Positions 9,401-19,726 of a DNA stretch of 21,358 nt are shown here, piece after piece. The stretch is from the NCBI GenBank assembly GCA_001642005.1, contig LWCA01000654.1, positions 1 to 21,358 of the forward strand, in the 5' to 3' direction. A model generated the notes under the pieces. The model did no database searches. It saw nothing but the letters and a program-made list of their open reading frames with translations, and was not told where the DNA came from. The DNA comes from Intoshia linei (lineage: Eukaryota; Orthonectida; Rhopaluridae). Within the stretch, counting starts at the first letter, position 1, and each line of letters begins with the position of its first letter. The translations under genes and the position numbers were made by a program.

Positions 9401-12308
9401 GGTCAAATTTTTTACTGTATAATTTACATTGTTGTCTTTCATTTTAACTAAATAAAATTAGATGCCTGTAATGCGACTTTTCAAGGTGCATGGGCTTGTA
9501 AAAATTATAGATTGCCAGTGCAGGGATCTAATTAACATTCTCATTCATTTTTGTGAACTTTTCATAAATTATGGAAGACTGTCAGTGTAATGACTTACAA
9601 CTTGTGAGTGTTATAAATATAATGTACTCTGGATGTCCTTTTATTTTTTATTATACATTTTTTGTTTTGTAACTTTGAATTTAGCAAAGTTCAATCTAAC
9701 TCCGATTCAATTAGCGTTAGGAGAAAAAATAGTGGAATCGAAAAAACAACGACTTGAAATTATAGAAGATTCTTTCAACAGGTTCTTATTTAATATTACA
9801 ATTTGAACTGTTTGTATTTGGAAATATCAGAGACATGAGAGTTAACTATGGGGCAGGGTCAGATGAAAATTGTAGCCTATATACAAATATATATTTTTGG
9901 GTTCAACTCCATTTTTTAAGTTTTTTTCAGCGTTACCCTAGACCAGGGGTGCACAACTTTTCCACCAATTCAGCCACAATGCTGCTTTTTTCATTGATAC
10001 TACGACCGCACAAAATTTACTTCGACATTGAGAAAGTTTACTCTGGACCTAAATTTTAGGTCTAATAAAATAGTTTTCTTTAAATTTTAATATCAGCAAG
10101 TTTTAATTAATAATTTTTAATTAAAATTAATCCTTAATTCACTCATATAAATTAACACCATATTTGTCATTTAATCTGAATCGGAATAAATAGCAATAGT
10201 AGGATTAATGCAGTGCTTCTCATGGGGGTGACTGGTCACCCCAAGGGATGAATACGATGATTGTAGGCGAATCTACAATTTTCAACATATTTCATTAAAT
10301 CATTTAATTTAATTTAATCTTATGAGAAAAAACCTAAATTTTACCAACCCTTAAAGAAAAAAATCGCTTTTACCAATATTTTTATGAAAAATCCCATTTT
10401 AATAAATTTTTAGATCAATAATTCTTCTGACTGATTCCATAAGAAAAAACCTGATTTAAAAAAACATTAATCATTAATTTTTTGGTAAATAATTAATAAT
10501 AATTGGACTACAGAAAAAAGTTCAATTAAAAATCGATTTGTTAATACATGAGAGTGGAGACATAAAAAAATAAATATGTAAATATTAATAATGACATAAC
10601 AAAAGATAGCAGTGATTGCCTTGATTTTGTGTGCCCTTCGCTAACATTTGAGAAACTGGGGCAAAGTCAAGAATGTAAAACGAAAAAAGAAAAGATTGAA
10701 CGTTTTTTGTCATAAGATTTTTATTTTGGCGTTGGAATAAGTGATTTTTCTTATAAAATTTGATAAAATCGTATTTTTAAAAAAATACCGGTAAAAGTCG
10801 AATTTCTCGTTAGGGTTTAAAATGGTATTTTTTATTAAATTTTATTAATGATGTGATAAAAGTGGGATTTTTGAAAGAATAATGTATCGGTCGTCTAGGC
10901 TTTTGTATAAATTCCCAACATCTGGCAGATGTGTAGTAAATATTAAAAATTCTATATAAATAAACAAAAGTTAATAAAATTTTGTTATATTTTATTTAAA
11001 TCACCGGACCTCAGGAATATAGTTTTTGACCACCAAGGTACTAATTTTTTACAGGTTAAAGTTGAAATTTACAGCGGGTTGGCTCCTTACTACGGGTAAT
11101 GAAAATGTTTGACGAGAGACGTGTACTAACTAATTATGTATCATAATCAGAAGCACGAACTTTTAAACTTTGTCAATAACAATCGTTCATTAATAGTGAA
11201 TTATTATTGGCCTTTAATTAAATTTAATTCGAAGATATAATCCCTTCAAAGCTTTACCTGGTTTACACGGTATAATACAAGGGAGTTGTTACTTTTATTT
11301 TGATTCTCATTTATATTATAATACCTATAAATGATATTTTGACGAAAAAGTTCTCGATTATTTTAATCTAATCAATAGGTATGCAAACAATGACAAAAAT
11401 TTACCTGATTGGTTTATGGATGATGAAAAGAAGCACATGACGAAAAACGTTAAGGCTGATGAGGTTTGGATTTTTATTTCAATTAACTTTACTTTAAAAA
11501 AAGTGGTTACATGAAAATATTGATTGAAATTTTCATCTTCCATACTAATAAATTATTATTAAGTAATAATGGGTTGGGTGTCAAGTTGAAAACCTCATAT
11601 ATTTTGATATTTTGCCGTTTAAAATAAAGTGTCTTTATAATAGTGAAAATTCTAATTACAAAACCAAAATAAAATAAAAAAACATGACTTAAACTTAAAT
11701 AAGTATTAGTTGGTCTAAAATTTAGACTTTTATTGACCCAAATTTGAACAGGAGTTAGAACAATATCCCAATTAATATCATCAAGATTTAAATGATCGTA
11801 TGGATATTTTTTTAATATAGACTACATAAAAACTTAAAAATTGGTTTTAGACGCGAATAAACTATTATGCTGAAAGGGACAGAGCTGTGGATACAAAAAC
11901 GATAACGAAATCAGTTCAAGCTAAGATGAGAAAGAAAAAAAGAGTAATATAATACAATCCTTTAATTTACCCGATTTTATACTAGCAATTTCATGCCACT
12001 CAAAAAGCGCGTAAATTGGCCGAAAATATTACGGACAATTTAGATATGAATGAAGGTGAAAAATGGCAGTCGATAAAAAAGTATTTAATGTGTATGAATC
12101 AAATATGACATTTTTATTCAGAATATATAAAAAGGCTGGCCTTTTAAGTGCAAAAAAGAAAGAAAACGTGACATATATAGTATGTAAACAAGGAGCCGGT
12201 AAAAAAGTCAAAAGACCAAAAGGAGTAAAGGGCAGATTCAAAGTGGTGGATGCCAGAATGAAAAAAGACAACAGAAAAAGTAAAATAAAACTGAAAAAAC
12301 GCTATTAA
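6479..12308 (+). CDS. FTSJ3: rRNA 2'-O-methyltransferase Spb1/FTSJ3 (16 exons)
   Basis: Nucleolar AdoMet-dependent methyltransferase of 60S assembly; yeast Spb1 methylates the A-loop of 25S rRNA. Exons: 6479-6545, 6588-6740, 6848-6927, 6963-7062, 7100-7424, 7461-7563, 7619-7875, 7953-8079, 8172-8242, 8285-8363, 9247-9361, 9685-9781, 11379-11463, 11851-11943, 11986-12080, 12122-12308. They join in frame to 677 aa (human 847, the difference mostly in the acidic middle). N-terminus [23 protein letters not shown] motif DLCAAPGSW (50-58); FtsJ tetrad K31, D117 ([10 protein letters not shown]), K157 ([11 protein letters not shown]), E192 ([14 protein letters not shown]), all intact. Middle: a DUF3381-like stretch ([20 protein letters not shown]), Lys-rich coiled coil and acidic linkers. 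C-terminal Spb1_[10 protein letters not shown], then NLPDWF, IYKKAGL, and [15 protein letters not shown]. Introns are 35-107 nt except four longer ones (883, 323, 1597 and 387). Confidence 0.95.
8364..9246 (+). other. Long Spb1 intron 10 without recognised content
   Basis: An 883-nt AT-rich intron between WFNK and [10 protein letters not shown] see no exon and no clear element; a CCGGTTCACTAG near 8880-8891 faintly resembles a hAT end. The open frame running from 9209 is intron sequence read through into exon 11 in another frame. Confidence 0.6.
9944..9961 (+). mobile_element. hAT left terminal inverted repeat in Spb1 intron 12
   Basis: CAGGGGTGCACAACTTTT is a classical hAT terminus, and the preceding eight bases CCCTAGAC fit the nTCTAGAn-like target preference of hAT elements. 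The interior that follows includes CTACGACCGCACAAAATTTA, also hAT-like. The matching right end was not located before 10210, so only the terminus is reported. Confidence 0.55.
10211..10658. mobile_element. Probable hAT-type MITE in Spb1 intron 12
   Basis: Left end CAGTGCTTCTCATG (10211-10224) and right end CATTTGAGAAACTG (10645-10658) are imperfect inverted repeats of the CAGTG-TTCTCA type. Just inside the left end, GGGGTGAC-TG-GTCACCCC (10225-10242) forms a perfect 8-bp stem. The right flank GTGCCCTTCGCTAAC resembles the rC-rich inner terminus of hAT elements. The flanking octamers GATTAATG and GGGCAAAG do not match well, so target duplication is not shown. About 448 bp, no coding capacity. 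Confidence 0.55.
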
Positions 12309-12350
12309 CCTGTACATGAATTTTTTGTCTTGTAATATTTGAAATTATAA

Positions 12351-12356
12351 AATAAA
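12351..12356 (+). terminator. Spb1 polyadenylation signal
   Basis: AATAAA lies 43 nt after the TAA stop, in an AT-rich context. It is the only AATAAA close to the gene end. Confidence 0.55.
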
Positions 12357-12677
12357 TTATCTAACCCAACGTACATTTTACATCGACATTAATGGTACAC
12401 CGACCTAGATGGGAATTTATTGATCAATGAATTGATTATTTACCGTTTGAATCGTGGTTACGAACTTGTGCAAATATTTGCATTTCATTCTTTCACTATA
12501 ACATCCTATGGCAACCAGAAGCAGAAATGCAATCAGTTGCTATTATAATTTCTTTTAATACGACTACAACTGATACTATTGCTACCAGTTATATTGCTAT
12601 ACAGAGCAATACTAATAAGATAAATAAATTTCTGTATTATCGTATATTAAACTAGATTTTACCAATTTCTCTTTAAA
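12357..12677. other. Spacer between Spb1 and 14-3-3, with shared ~100-bp element
   Basis: No gene. Positions about 12425-12515 resemble 2945-3045: both contain GTGGTTA(G)CGA-CTT, then ATATTTGC, ATTTCATT, and CTATGG in the same order and spacing. The spacer must hold the 14-3-3 promoter, so the shared block is either a promoter element or a small repeat. Confidence 0.45.
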
Positions 12678-13649
12678 ATGGTTGAGATGACAGAATTGAA
12701 ATTTTCCTGCAGTTTGGATGAACAGGCAGAAAGATACACAGGTGGGTTTTGTTGAATAATTGATAATGATATTATTTGGGGTCATTTGTTTTCAACAAAA
12801 AATTTAGAAATGAAGATGAAAACATTTGAAATGGCCAAGAAATGTGGTTGTACCGAATTGGATGACAGAAATTTGCTGTCTGTTTCGTGTAAAAACGTGG
12901 TAGGAAATTTGCGAGCCTCCTGCCGAATGATAAATTCAGTATTAGCACAACATGTGCATGTCATGGAGACGGAATGTCTTACTGAAGACCCCGTTGCATT
13001 GCAAAAGAAGCAACTAATCCTAGACTATCGAGCAGGGGTAAATTTTCATGAAATATTTATTATTGTGTTTTGTAGATTGTCAAAGACATTACCCGGGAAT
13101 GCATTGAAGTTATCGAATTAGTTGTTGACTACGTCATATCTAAATGTCCTCCTGATAATCACGAACATAAATGCTTCTTTTTGAAAATGTAAAATTTAGT
13201 ATTTTTGGTTTATATTTTTAGGGTTGGGGATTATTATAGATATTATGCTGAATGCTTAGATGATGGAGTCGATAAAAACAACATTTCTGATAAAAGTGAC
13301 GAAAATTATAAAAAGGCGTATGAATTAGCAAAACAACATCTCCCCTGTACCAATTCAGTTAGACTCGGATTAGTGTTGAACTATTCAGTCTTTCACTACG
13401 AAATTAAAGGCAATCAAACAGCTGCTTGTGATTTAGCAAGAGTCGCATTCGATGAGGCCATTGCCGAACTTGATACTCTTTCCGAAGATAGTTACAAGGA
13501 CTCAACTTTAATTATGCAACTTTTACGAGACAATCTAACTTTGTGGACCAGTGATGTCGATGGTAATATTCTTTAATTTGTCCATTTTCTCATTTTTCAC
13601 AGATGAACAGAAGGACGAAAAAGATGAGGAGACTAAAGAAGAAAGTTGA
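12678..13649 (+). CDS. 14-3-3 protein (five exons)
   Basis: Phosphoserine/phosphothreonine-binding adaptor, working as a dimer in the cytosol. Exons: 12678-12741, 12808-13037, 13076-13188, 13222-13562, 13603-13649; introns 66, 38, 33 and 40 nt; 264 aa (family about 245-255). Signatures: [18 protein letters not shown] near residue 42, DYYRYYAE near 139, [15 protein letters not shown], and [20 protein letters not shown] (the second family signature), then an acidic DE/K tail. The phosphopeptide-binding residues are kept: K50, R57, R142, Y143 (zeta K49, R56, R127, Y128). Oddities: family Tyr48 and Trp59 are both Cys here, and a longer cysteine-containing loop ([14 protein letters not shown]) sits between helices C and D. 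The gene ends 73 bp from the convergent EFHD gene, so their 3' UTRs must abut or overlap. Confidence 0.96.
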
Positions 13650-13722
13650 ACTTCGTAGTTATTGTCTAAATAGTATCTTCATAATCTGTTAAATTACATT
13701 TAAATTCCATTTTTTCTTACAT

Positions 13723-14449
13723 TTAATTTTTAAACATATTTGCTTTCTCTTTGAATCTTCGTCGACTTTCCGCTTTTTCTTCGGCAGCCTTTTTTTTCTC
13801 AAGTTGTTCTTCCTTTATTTCATCTTCCATAGCTTTTTTCTTGGATTGGTCGTTTATCTAAACTTTATACAATGTTAACTTTCGTCAACCTTTGACTCAA
13901 AAAACCCTTTAGCTCCTTTTACACCTTCTTCGTCCACGTCTATACTGGTTATTTGAGAGTAAATCGAATAAAGTGTGCTGTCTTTGTCTACTTCTCCCAT
14001 TCTTACCTTTTCGAAAATCATTAAAAACTAAATAGTGTACATTTTATTGAATCATTGCACACTTACTTCGTACAAGGACACGTGATTGTCCATATCTTCG
14101 TCGATTTTTTTCATAAGACCTGCAAGTACTATTATAAAATGTGTACATTACCTTTTATGTTTAGATGGGTTTGTGGCATTTCTAGTGATTCCATGAGTAA
14201 TTTAAGCTCGTGCATATTTAGTTTGTTGTCCTTGTCCATATCAACCCTATTTTTGTATTTTTTTTATTTTAAAATATACTTTTTAAATGACAATTGGTAC
14301 TTGTTTAACTCCTTTCTGGTAAAATGTGGAAATTTAGAATAAACATTGTCGAGCTTATCCGTGACTAACGGTGATTCGTAACCCTCTTCGTGTGCATCAA
14401 TCAATTCACACCTTTTGTTTAGTTTAGATGCAAGTTCATTTGAAGCCAT
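13723..14449 (-). CDS. EFHD2: Swiprosin-like EF-hand protein (EFHD1/2 family, five exons)
   Basis: Ca2+-binding, actin-associated adaptor of the swiprosin family. Exons in reading order: 14449-14280, 14246-14152, 14119-14067, 14027-13890, 13857-13723; introns only 33, 32, 39 and 32 nt; 196 aa (human EFHD2 about 240). The N-terminus MASNELASKLNKR matches the family start MATDELATKLSRR. Two canonical EF-hand loops follow, DMDKDNKLNMHE (59-70) and DEDMDNHVSLYE (95-106), both with Asp at 1, 3 and 5 and Glu at 12, but Asn instead of Gly at position 6. Then come EFLMIFEKV, SIDVDEEGVKGAKGFFESK (family IDVSSEGVKGAKSFFEAK) and a charged C-terminal coiled coil ending KANMFKN. The alanine- and proline-rich region of the vertebrate proteins is absent. 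EFHD1 and EFHD2 cannot be distinguished; the symbol marks the family. Confidence 0.94.
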
Positions 14450-16315
14450 TACTTTACAAATTAATTACTATAGATTTTTATTTTAAACTGTAAAGTTACA
14501 TTAGATGTAGGTAAATTTTTGTTTATTTTAATGGGTACTAGTGTCATTGTATTTACCTTGAGATGTTACTTTTATGTATTTATACAATAAATCAATATTT
14601 GACATATTTTTTACAAATTAAGATAAAGGTTATGCAAAACAACACTTGATAATTTTAATGCTTCTATTATTGAATTGTTAAGTTATCTATAAGAGAAAAC
14701 AAAGTGGAACATGAAAATTATTATTAATAAATTTAAAAATTGATTTAAGGGTCCGTGGTATTCGCGTATCACAAATGGCCATGACGCAAAATCTTTGACG
14801 ACCCGCCTTAATTTAAATAAAGATGTTGTTTCTTGGCTACCTCTAGCAAATACGAAGTAACCAAATATTTATATAACTAATAATATTGGCAATTATGTAA
14901 TGGCGTGCTGAGAATTATTTACGTTTATATTAAAAAATCTACAAGCTATATTTTATTGATACAAATGTATTAACTTAAAATCTAGTAAGCCTCTGAAGGT
15001 TTTTCAATTTTAAGTAATGAGACATCAATTTAAAATTTTTTATAATGACCAGTAGTGGTTTAAAGTCTCATTGGGAACCTCTCATTAAAATGTCGTAGTC
15101 CCTTAATATTATAGAGTAGGGTGGGCACTAGTTTTCAGGTAAGCTGCCAAACCAAAATACAAAAAGAATTTTTCAGCTGTATTTATACTGTAGATAAATT
15201 CCAGAAATTTTAAGGGATTCGTGAAAAAGTTATTCCAGGAGGTTTAAAGGCTTATAATTAATATATTAAAAATTCGATAAAAATATTTTTAGATTTTACA
15301 TATTAAAAATAATGAGCTAGATATTGTAGTTTGTCATATCGAATTTAATATTGTTTAGATATGAATTTTGAAGGATCGTATTAACAAATTTTGATAACCA
15401 TTGTTATGACACTGGGTGAGATAAATGATCAATTCTGTGTATTCTTAATATTTTTAAAATCAATTTATTCCGACACTTGTTTGAAAAGTCCTGAAACATG
15501 ATTTGAAATTTGTTTCGTATTGATCCAATCGTCATGATGCAAATTTTATAGTTATTGTTCGGCGTGCTTCGGACCATGTTGCAGTTTTATTGGACTTTTT
15601 TTCGAGGCTAAAAATTATGCGTATTTTTAATTTTCCAAACTTTTCTACTATGTAATATTTCATTGTCATTGTACGGGAAAATCAAATTAAAAATAAAGAA
15701 ATAAAAGTGCCAACTTACATATTGTATGTTTTAATAATATGAACAGGTAATATTAAATATAAATAATAAAAGGTAACTAAACACTGAGCTAAAAAATAAT
15801 TAATTTAAAATTATAGAAATTTACAGAAAAGTTGTTAACAGTCTTTATAGTTTTATCAGTAGAATCATTACGGTGTTCACATTTAATAGTCTTTATCAAC
15901 ACGTTTTTACATTCACCTAATTGAACAATACAATGGATAATTAAAAATTACCACTTTTAACTCCATATATAAATTATTATTCTATGCGGCGTTGCATATA
16001 TATGATTACAATCTCATTAAATATTTGCATTTTTAGTGGTGTTTTAAACTTTTTGATGGTGCTATAAATTTTTAGCTGTCAGAAAGTATTATAATAAAAA
16101 ATAATTCGTCAAATTTCCATTGTGTTATAAATATAACTGATAAACCTTATTGATTAAATGTTAAATAAAATGTATAGTAAAGTGGTAGATTTCTAGTGGG
16201 TAAATTAAATCAATAATTAATAAAATAATAAGTTGCATCGCTAATAAAAAGTCTTAAACAAAATATGCAAATTTCATTGCTTGTCCTAATAGTTCTAAAT
16301 TGGTACGTCATTTAA
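14450..16315. other. Spacer between EFHD start and SEH1 end
   Basis: No supported gene on either strand. The part next to 14450 should hold the EFHD promoter. AGGGTGGGCACTAGTTTT at 15118-15135 resembles a hAT terminus of the CAGGGTGGGCAA type, but no second end was recognised. A relatively GC-rich patch at 15555-15610 (GTTCGGCGTGCTTCGGACC) may be an old repeat. I saw no tRNA A/B-box pair. Confidence 0.5.
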
Positions 16316-19300
16316 TTATTTTAATAACATTTCGCCTTGTTTGTCTACATTTCAAACACTCGAATGAAACGATTTTAATTTAAAATATTTTATATGAATA
16401 CAAAACAAACCTCCCCAAAACTTTACACATGAATCATCAGATGAAGAACACAAAATTGTTCCCATCATATTCCAACTAATTCTGTTGTACTAGAATGCTA
16501 TAATATAAAAATATTTCAAAATTACTGTAACATCGTCATTATTTAGTTTTAAGACAGTAAATTCATTAATGCTCTCGTCATCTTCAACTCTAAATTAAAA
16601 AAAATAATATATATTTGGGCATGTAGGCGCCAATTAACATTGGTTTACTAACCGAGGAATTGCGCTACAACAGAATCAACAAAAAATTACGTTGAAATAC
16701 GTATAACGTACAAACTTTTTGAAGCAACAGCTAAATCTAAGTAACTAGATCCATAATTTGATGCAAATGCTATATCACTGACCAAAGTTTTAATTTCAGG
16801 TATTTCTTTTATTATTTGATATTTTCTAAAATAAAGGTGTCATTGTTTACCTTTAGGGTAGCACATTTCAACCCTTTTATAAGACCGTCAGACAATTCTC
16901 AAATTTACTTAAGTCATCATGTGGGGTATGCCCGTATCGGACTTTTACTGTTATTAATATTAAAGTACATTTAATGTATTTTAAAAATAATTTTTCATAA
17001 ATACAACAATGTAAGTTCAACTCATCGTTTAATATTTTCTTAATAATTTGTGTTAACAGGAAAAAGCTGAATTGCTGTCATTATTTTGAAATGTTAGGAC
17101 TTTATTTTTCCATTTTTTTTAAAAAAAAATCATTTATGATTTTGGACTTAAAAACATAGGTTTTTAAGATATAAATTTATGATATGATTTTCAAATCTAT
17201 CATTTAAATTTAATTCCAAACTAAGTGCATTTCTCGATTATGTAAAAAACGCGTAGCGTGACACTGGATACACTGATATTAGAAACACTGGATTTTCCCT
17301 TACAATGCTAATCAATTGTTAGTGCTAATAAAATTGAATTTTTCTCCATAATAATATTAAATTAAATCCTGAAATATTACATTAATTTTACGGTGTACCC
17401 TGGAGTCCACATGAACCCTTTGACAAGCACTAGAGTAGATGATAAATATTTACTTTGTACTTTCTTTTAGTTGATAAATATATACACCACCAGTAGGATT
17501 AAAGTGATTATTGCTTACAGTTGTACCGACTGCAATTAGAGGTGTGTGCATTCTGTAAAAAAATAATAAAATAATTGATAAATAATTAATTTAGGTCAGT
17601 GGTTCCAACTGATACAACTTTACGACCCACATTTCATAAAAAAATAGCGTGCCCCACAAGTAAACTTAATTAATTTTATTGTACAAAAATTGATTAACAA
17701 TAAATTTAAATAAAACACTTCATATCCCTTCTAAAATTATACACTAAACATAATCATAATCAGTAGTCAATTTCAAATGTCTAACAGTTATTTTTAATTT
17801 TTTTTGGAATCATTTATTTTAAAGCTTTTCGTCAAAAAAGTATAATAATTTTAAAATTAAGTCAATTTTTCGTAGAAAACAGTTTGGCGTAGATACCTGT
17901 ACGTATAAGAGAATTTAAGGTACTAATAATTATATTATAGAGTGGAAATATAGTTTCATTTATTCCATTTAAAAGGTTTTTCTAAAATTATTAGCAACTC
18001 TTAGGAGTCTGCACCTTTTGATAGCCACTACATCAGGTTGTTTCAAAAATCTTTTCAAATCTAAATAATATTCTTATTCCTTTGATGTATTTATCTGAAA
18101 TTTCAGAAGAAGTAATTTTACAATAGTGTTAAATATGACGAATTTAATAAATGTTAAATACGGAGATACAAATTATTTATGGTATTTTTCAAATTTAGAA
18201 ACTTAAGTGACAGTAAGAAAATTTCATAAAGGCTTGATAAGTATGGGTTTCCAAATTGAGTAAAAAAATGAATTATAAACAGTCTGAAACCAGTACCTTG
18301 AATAAAAAATAATATACTGTGAAGCAGACCAAGATATACATGTGCAAGAATTATCACATTTAACTTCATATTTTAATAACCATGAAGTGAGATCGACGGG
18401 ATTTACACATTCATACATTCTAAAAATGCCATCAATTGCACAAGCAACCTAAAACATTAATAAATAAAATTGGTCAAATTAGTTCCACTAAATAACATTT
18501 ATCGGTCTAGTTTTTGACTTTAAAAATAAAATTGTGTATAAATGTAAAAATTAGCAGTAAACGAAAAAGATGACATTGTTGACAAATATAAGTATGCAAG
18601 TTTTTGAAATTTCCTGGACTAGACTTACCCTTTACCCACTAAATCATAATTTTTAATTTTTAACTTTTTGAAAAATATCTTAAACGTTAACCGAAAATAT
18701 GAATATATCATTTACCAGCTTACACCCTTCTCGTTTATGAGCAAAATCAATCCCAACCACTGGAGAACGACTGTCTACGATATCTGTGCGTTTGATCCAT
18801 TGAGTGCGAGTATTATTTAGCTCGTAATTTAAAGGTTCGTCTACTCCTGCTAAAAATTTATTATAAAAAAATTAAAAAAAACATACAAATTTCTTCATAA
18901 ATCCGTACTGTACAATCGTAACTACAAGTTGCAATAACTTGACCAAAATATGGATCTGCCCATTTCACTCTCCAAACAGGTCCGGAGTGACTCTTGAAAT
19001 TTAATCAGGTTTTTTAATTATATTTTTTTACATTAATTACTGTATTAATATTAATAAAAACATTGTTAACCTACACTCTAGAACCAATGTTTTTAAAATT
19101 TTTTACGGAAATGTTAACAAAGAAAAAATTAAGATATTATAATTCACTTTAAAGTGAAAAGTAATGTGATATGATGGTTCCCCCTGAAACAATTTGGGAA
19201 CCACTCTTTTAAAGGATTGATAAGAGGATTTTTAAGTTAGTTTTCAACGTGAATTTTTTTTAAGTATAATAAAAATGTGCCCTCGGCAGCGCTAGGTGCT

Positions 19301-19726
19301 GTTTGTGCGTATTACATAACAGTCAACCTAATAAATTATAAAATGGTATTATTGAAGTTTCAAAGTAAATTATAGATTCTACATAAATATCATCAATTTG
19401 CAGCACCAAGTTGGGATTTCCAATCCTGAATTATCGCATAATAAAATTAATATTATAAAAATTTGCAAGTACAAAATAATATTTGCTAAAAATTACATTT
19501 GTATAAGTTACTTGCCATTTACCGTCCACAACGTCCCAAATCTAAGATTAATATTTTAAATATTAAATTATTAAAATTAAATCTAATTTTAAAAAATGTA
19601 AATATATTTTACGTTGATTGTGTGATCTGTAGAACACGTTGCCATTCTTTTACCATAATAATCATAGCTTACATAGTTTATTATGTCCTTGTGCTTGCTG
19701 ATTAGTTCTACTTCTTTAAGATTCAT
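16316..19726 (-). CDS. SEH1L: Nucleoporin/GATOR subunit Seh1, WD40 propeller (about ten exons)
   Basis: WD-repeat scaffold of the nuclear pore Y-complex and the GATOR2 complex. Exons in reading order: 19726-19613, 19541-19512, 18992-18887, 18849-18716, 18448-18318, 17552-17454, 16825-16691, 16589-16526, 16489-16411, 16344-16316; they join in frame to 306 aa (human SEH1L 360). Family matches in order: [20 protein letters not shown] (human [20 protein letters not shown]), [91 protein letters not shown] and CVKFW. The WIKRT-DSR block separates it from Sec13. Weak points: KWQ joins HSG with about four residues fewer than human, so a mini-exon may be missed; the last exon is inferred from a good acceptor and a short frame ending MLLK. 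Long introns hold repeats. Confidence 0.92.
17597..18030. mobile_element. Probable hAT-type MITE in SEH1 intron
   Basis: The left end CAGTGGTTCCAACTGATA (17597) followed by TTTACGACCCACATTT and GCGTGCCCCAC is typical of hAT non-autonomous elements. The right end is probably CTGCACCTTTTGATAGCCACTA (18009-18030), an imperfect inverse of the left terminus. Flanking octamers ATTTAGGT and CATCAGGT agree at 5 of 8 positions, a decayed target duplication at best. No coding capacity. Confidence 0.55.
19089..19331 (+). repeat. Interspersed repeat family, copy B (in SEH1 intron)
   Basis: Second good copy of the family seen at 1824-2070, in the same plus-strand orientation. It carries the palindrome TTCACTTTAAAGTGAA (19143-19158) and the GTGCCCTCGGCAGCGCTAGG block (about 19278-19297). 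Relative to copy A it lacks about 13 bp after ATTGATAA and has about 6 extra bases (GCGTAT) before TACATAACAG. It lies in the 519-nt SEH1 intron between exons 2 and 3, antisense to that gene. Confidence 0.75.

Noticed and set aside
9835-10059. Open frame of 74 residues in Spb1 intron 12
   Set aside because: It runs across a hAT terminus and shows no recognisable domain; it is not needed for the Spb1 reading frame.
17400-17440. Minus-strand continuation ACQRVHVDS as the exon after YQLKESTK of SEH1
   Set aside because: It has no similarity to Seh1, while the exon at 16825-16691 continues the family sequence in frame.
18154-18418. Two overlapping minus-strand frames in SEH1
   Set aside because: One is exon 5 read through into its intron and the other a shifted frame; the correct exon stops at 18318.
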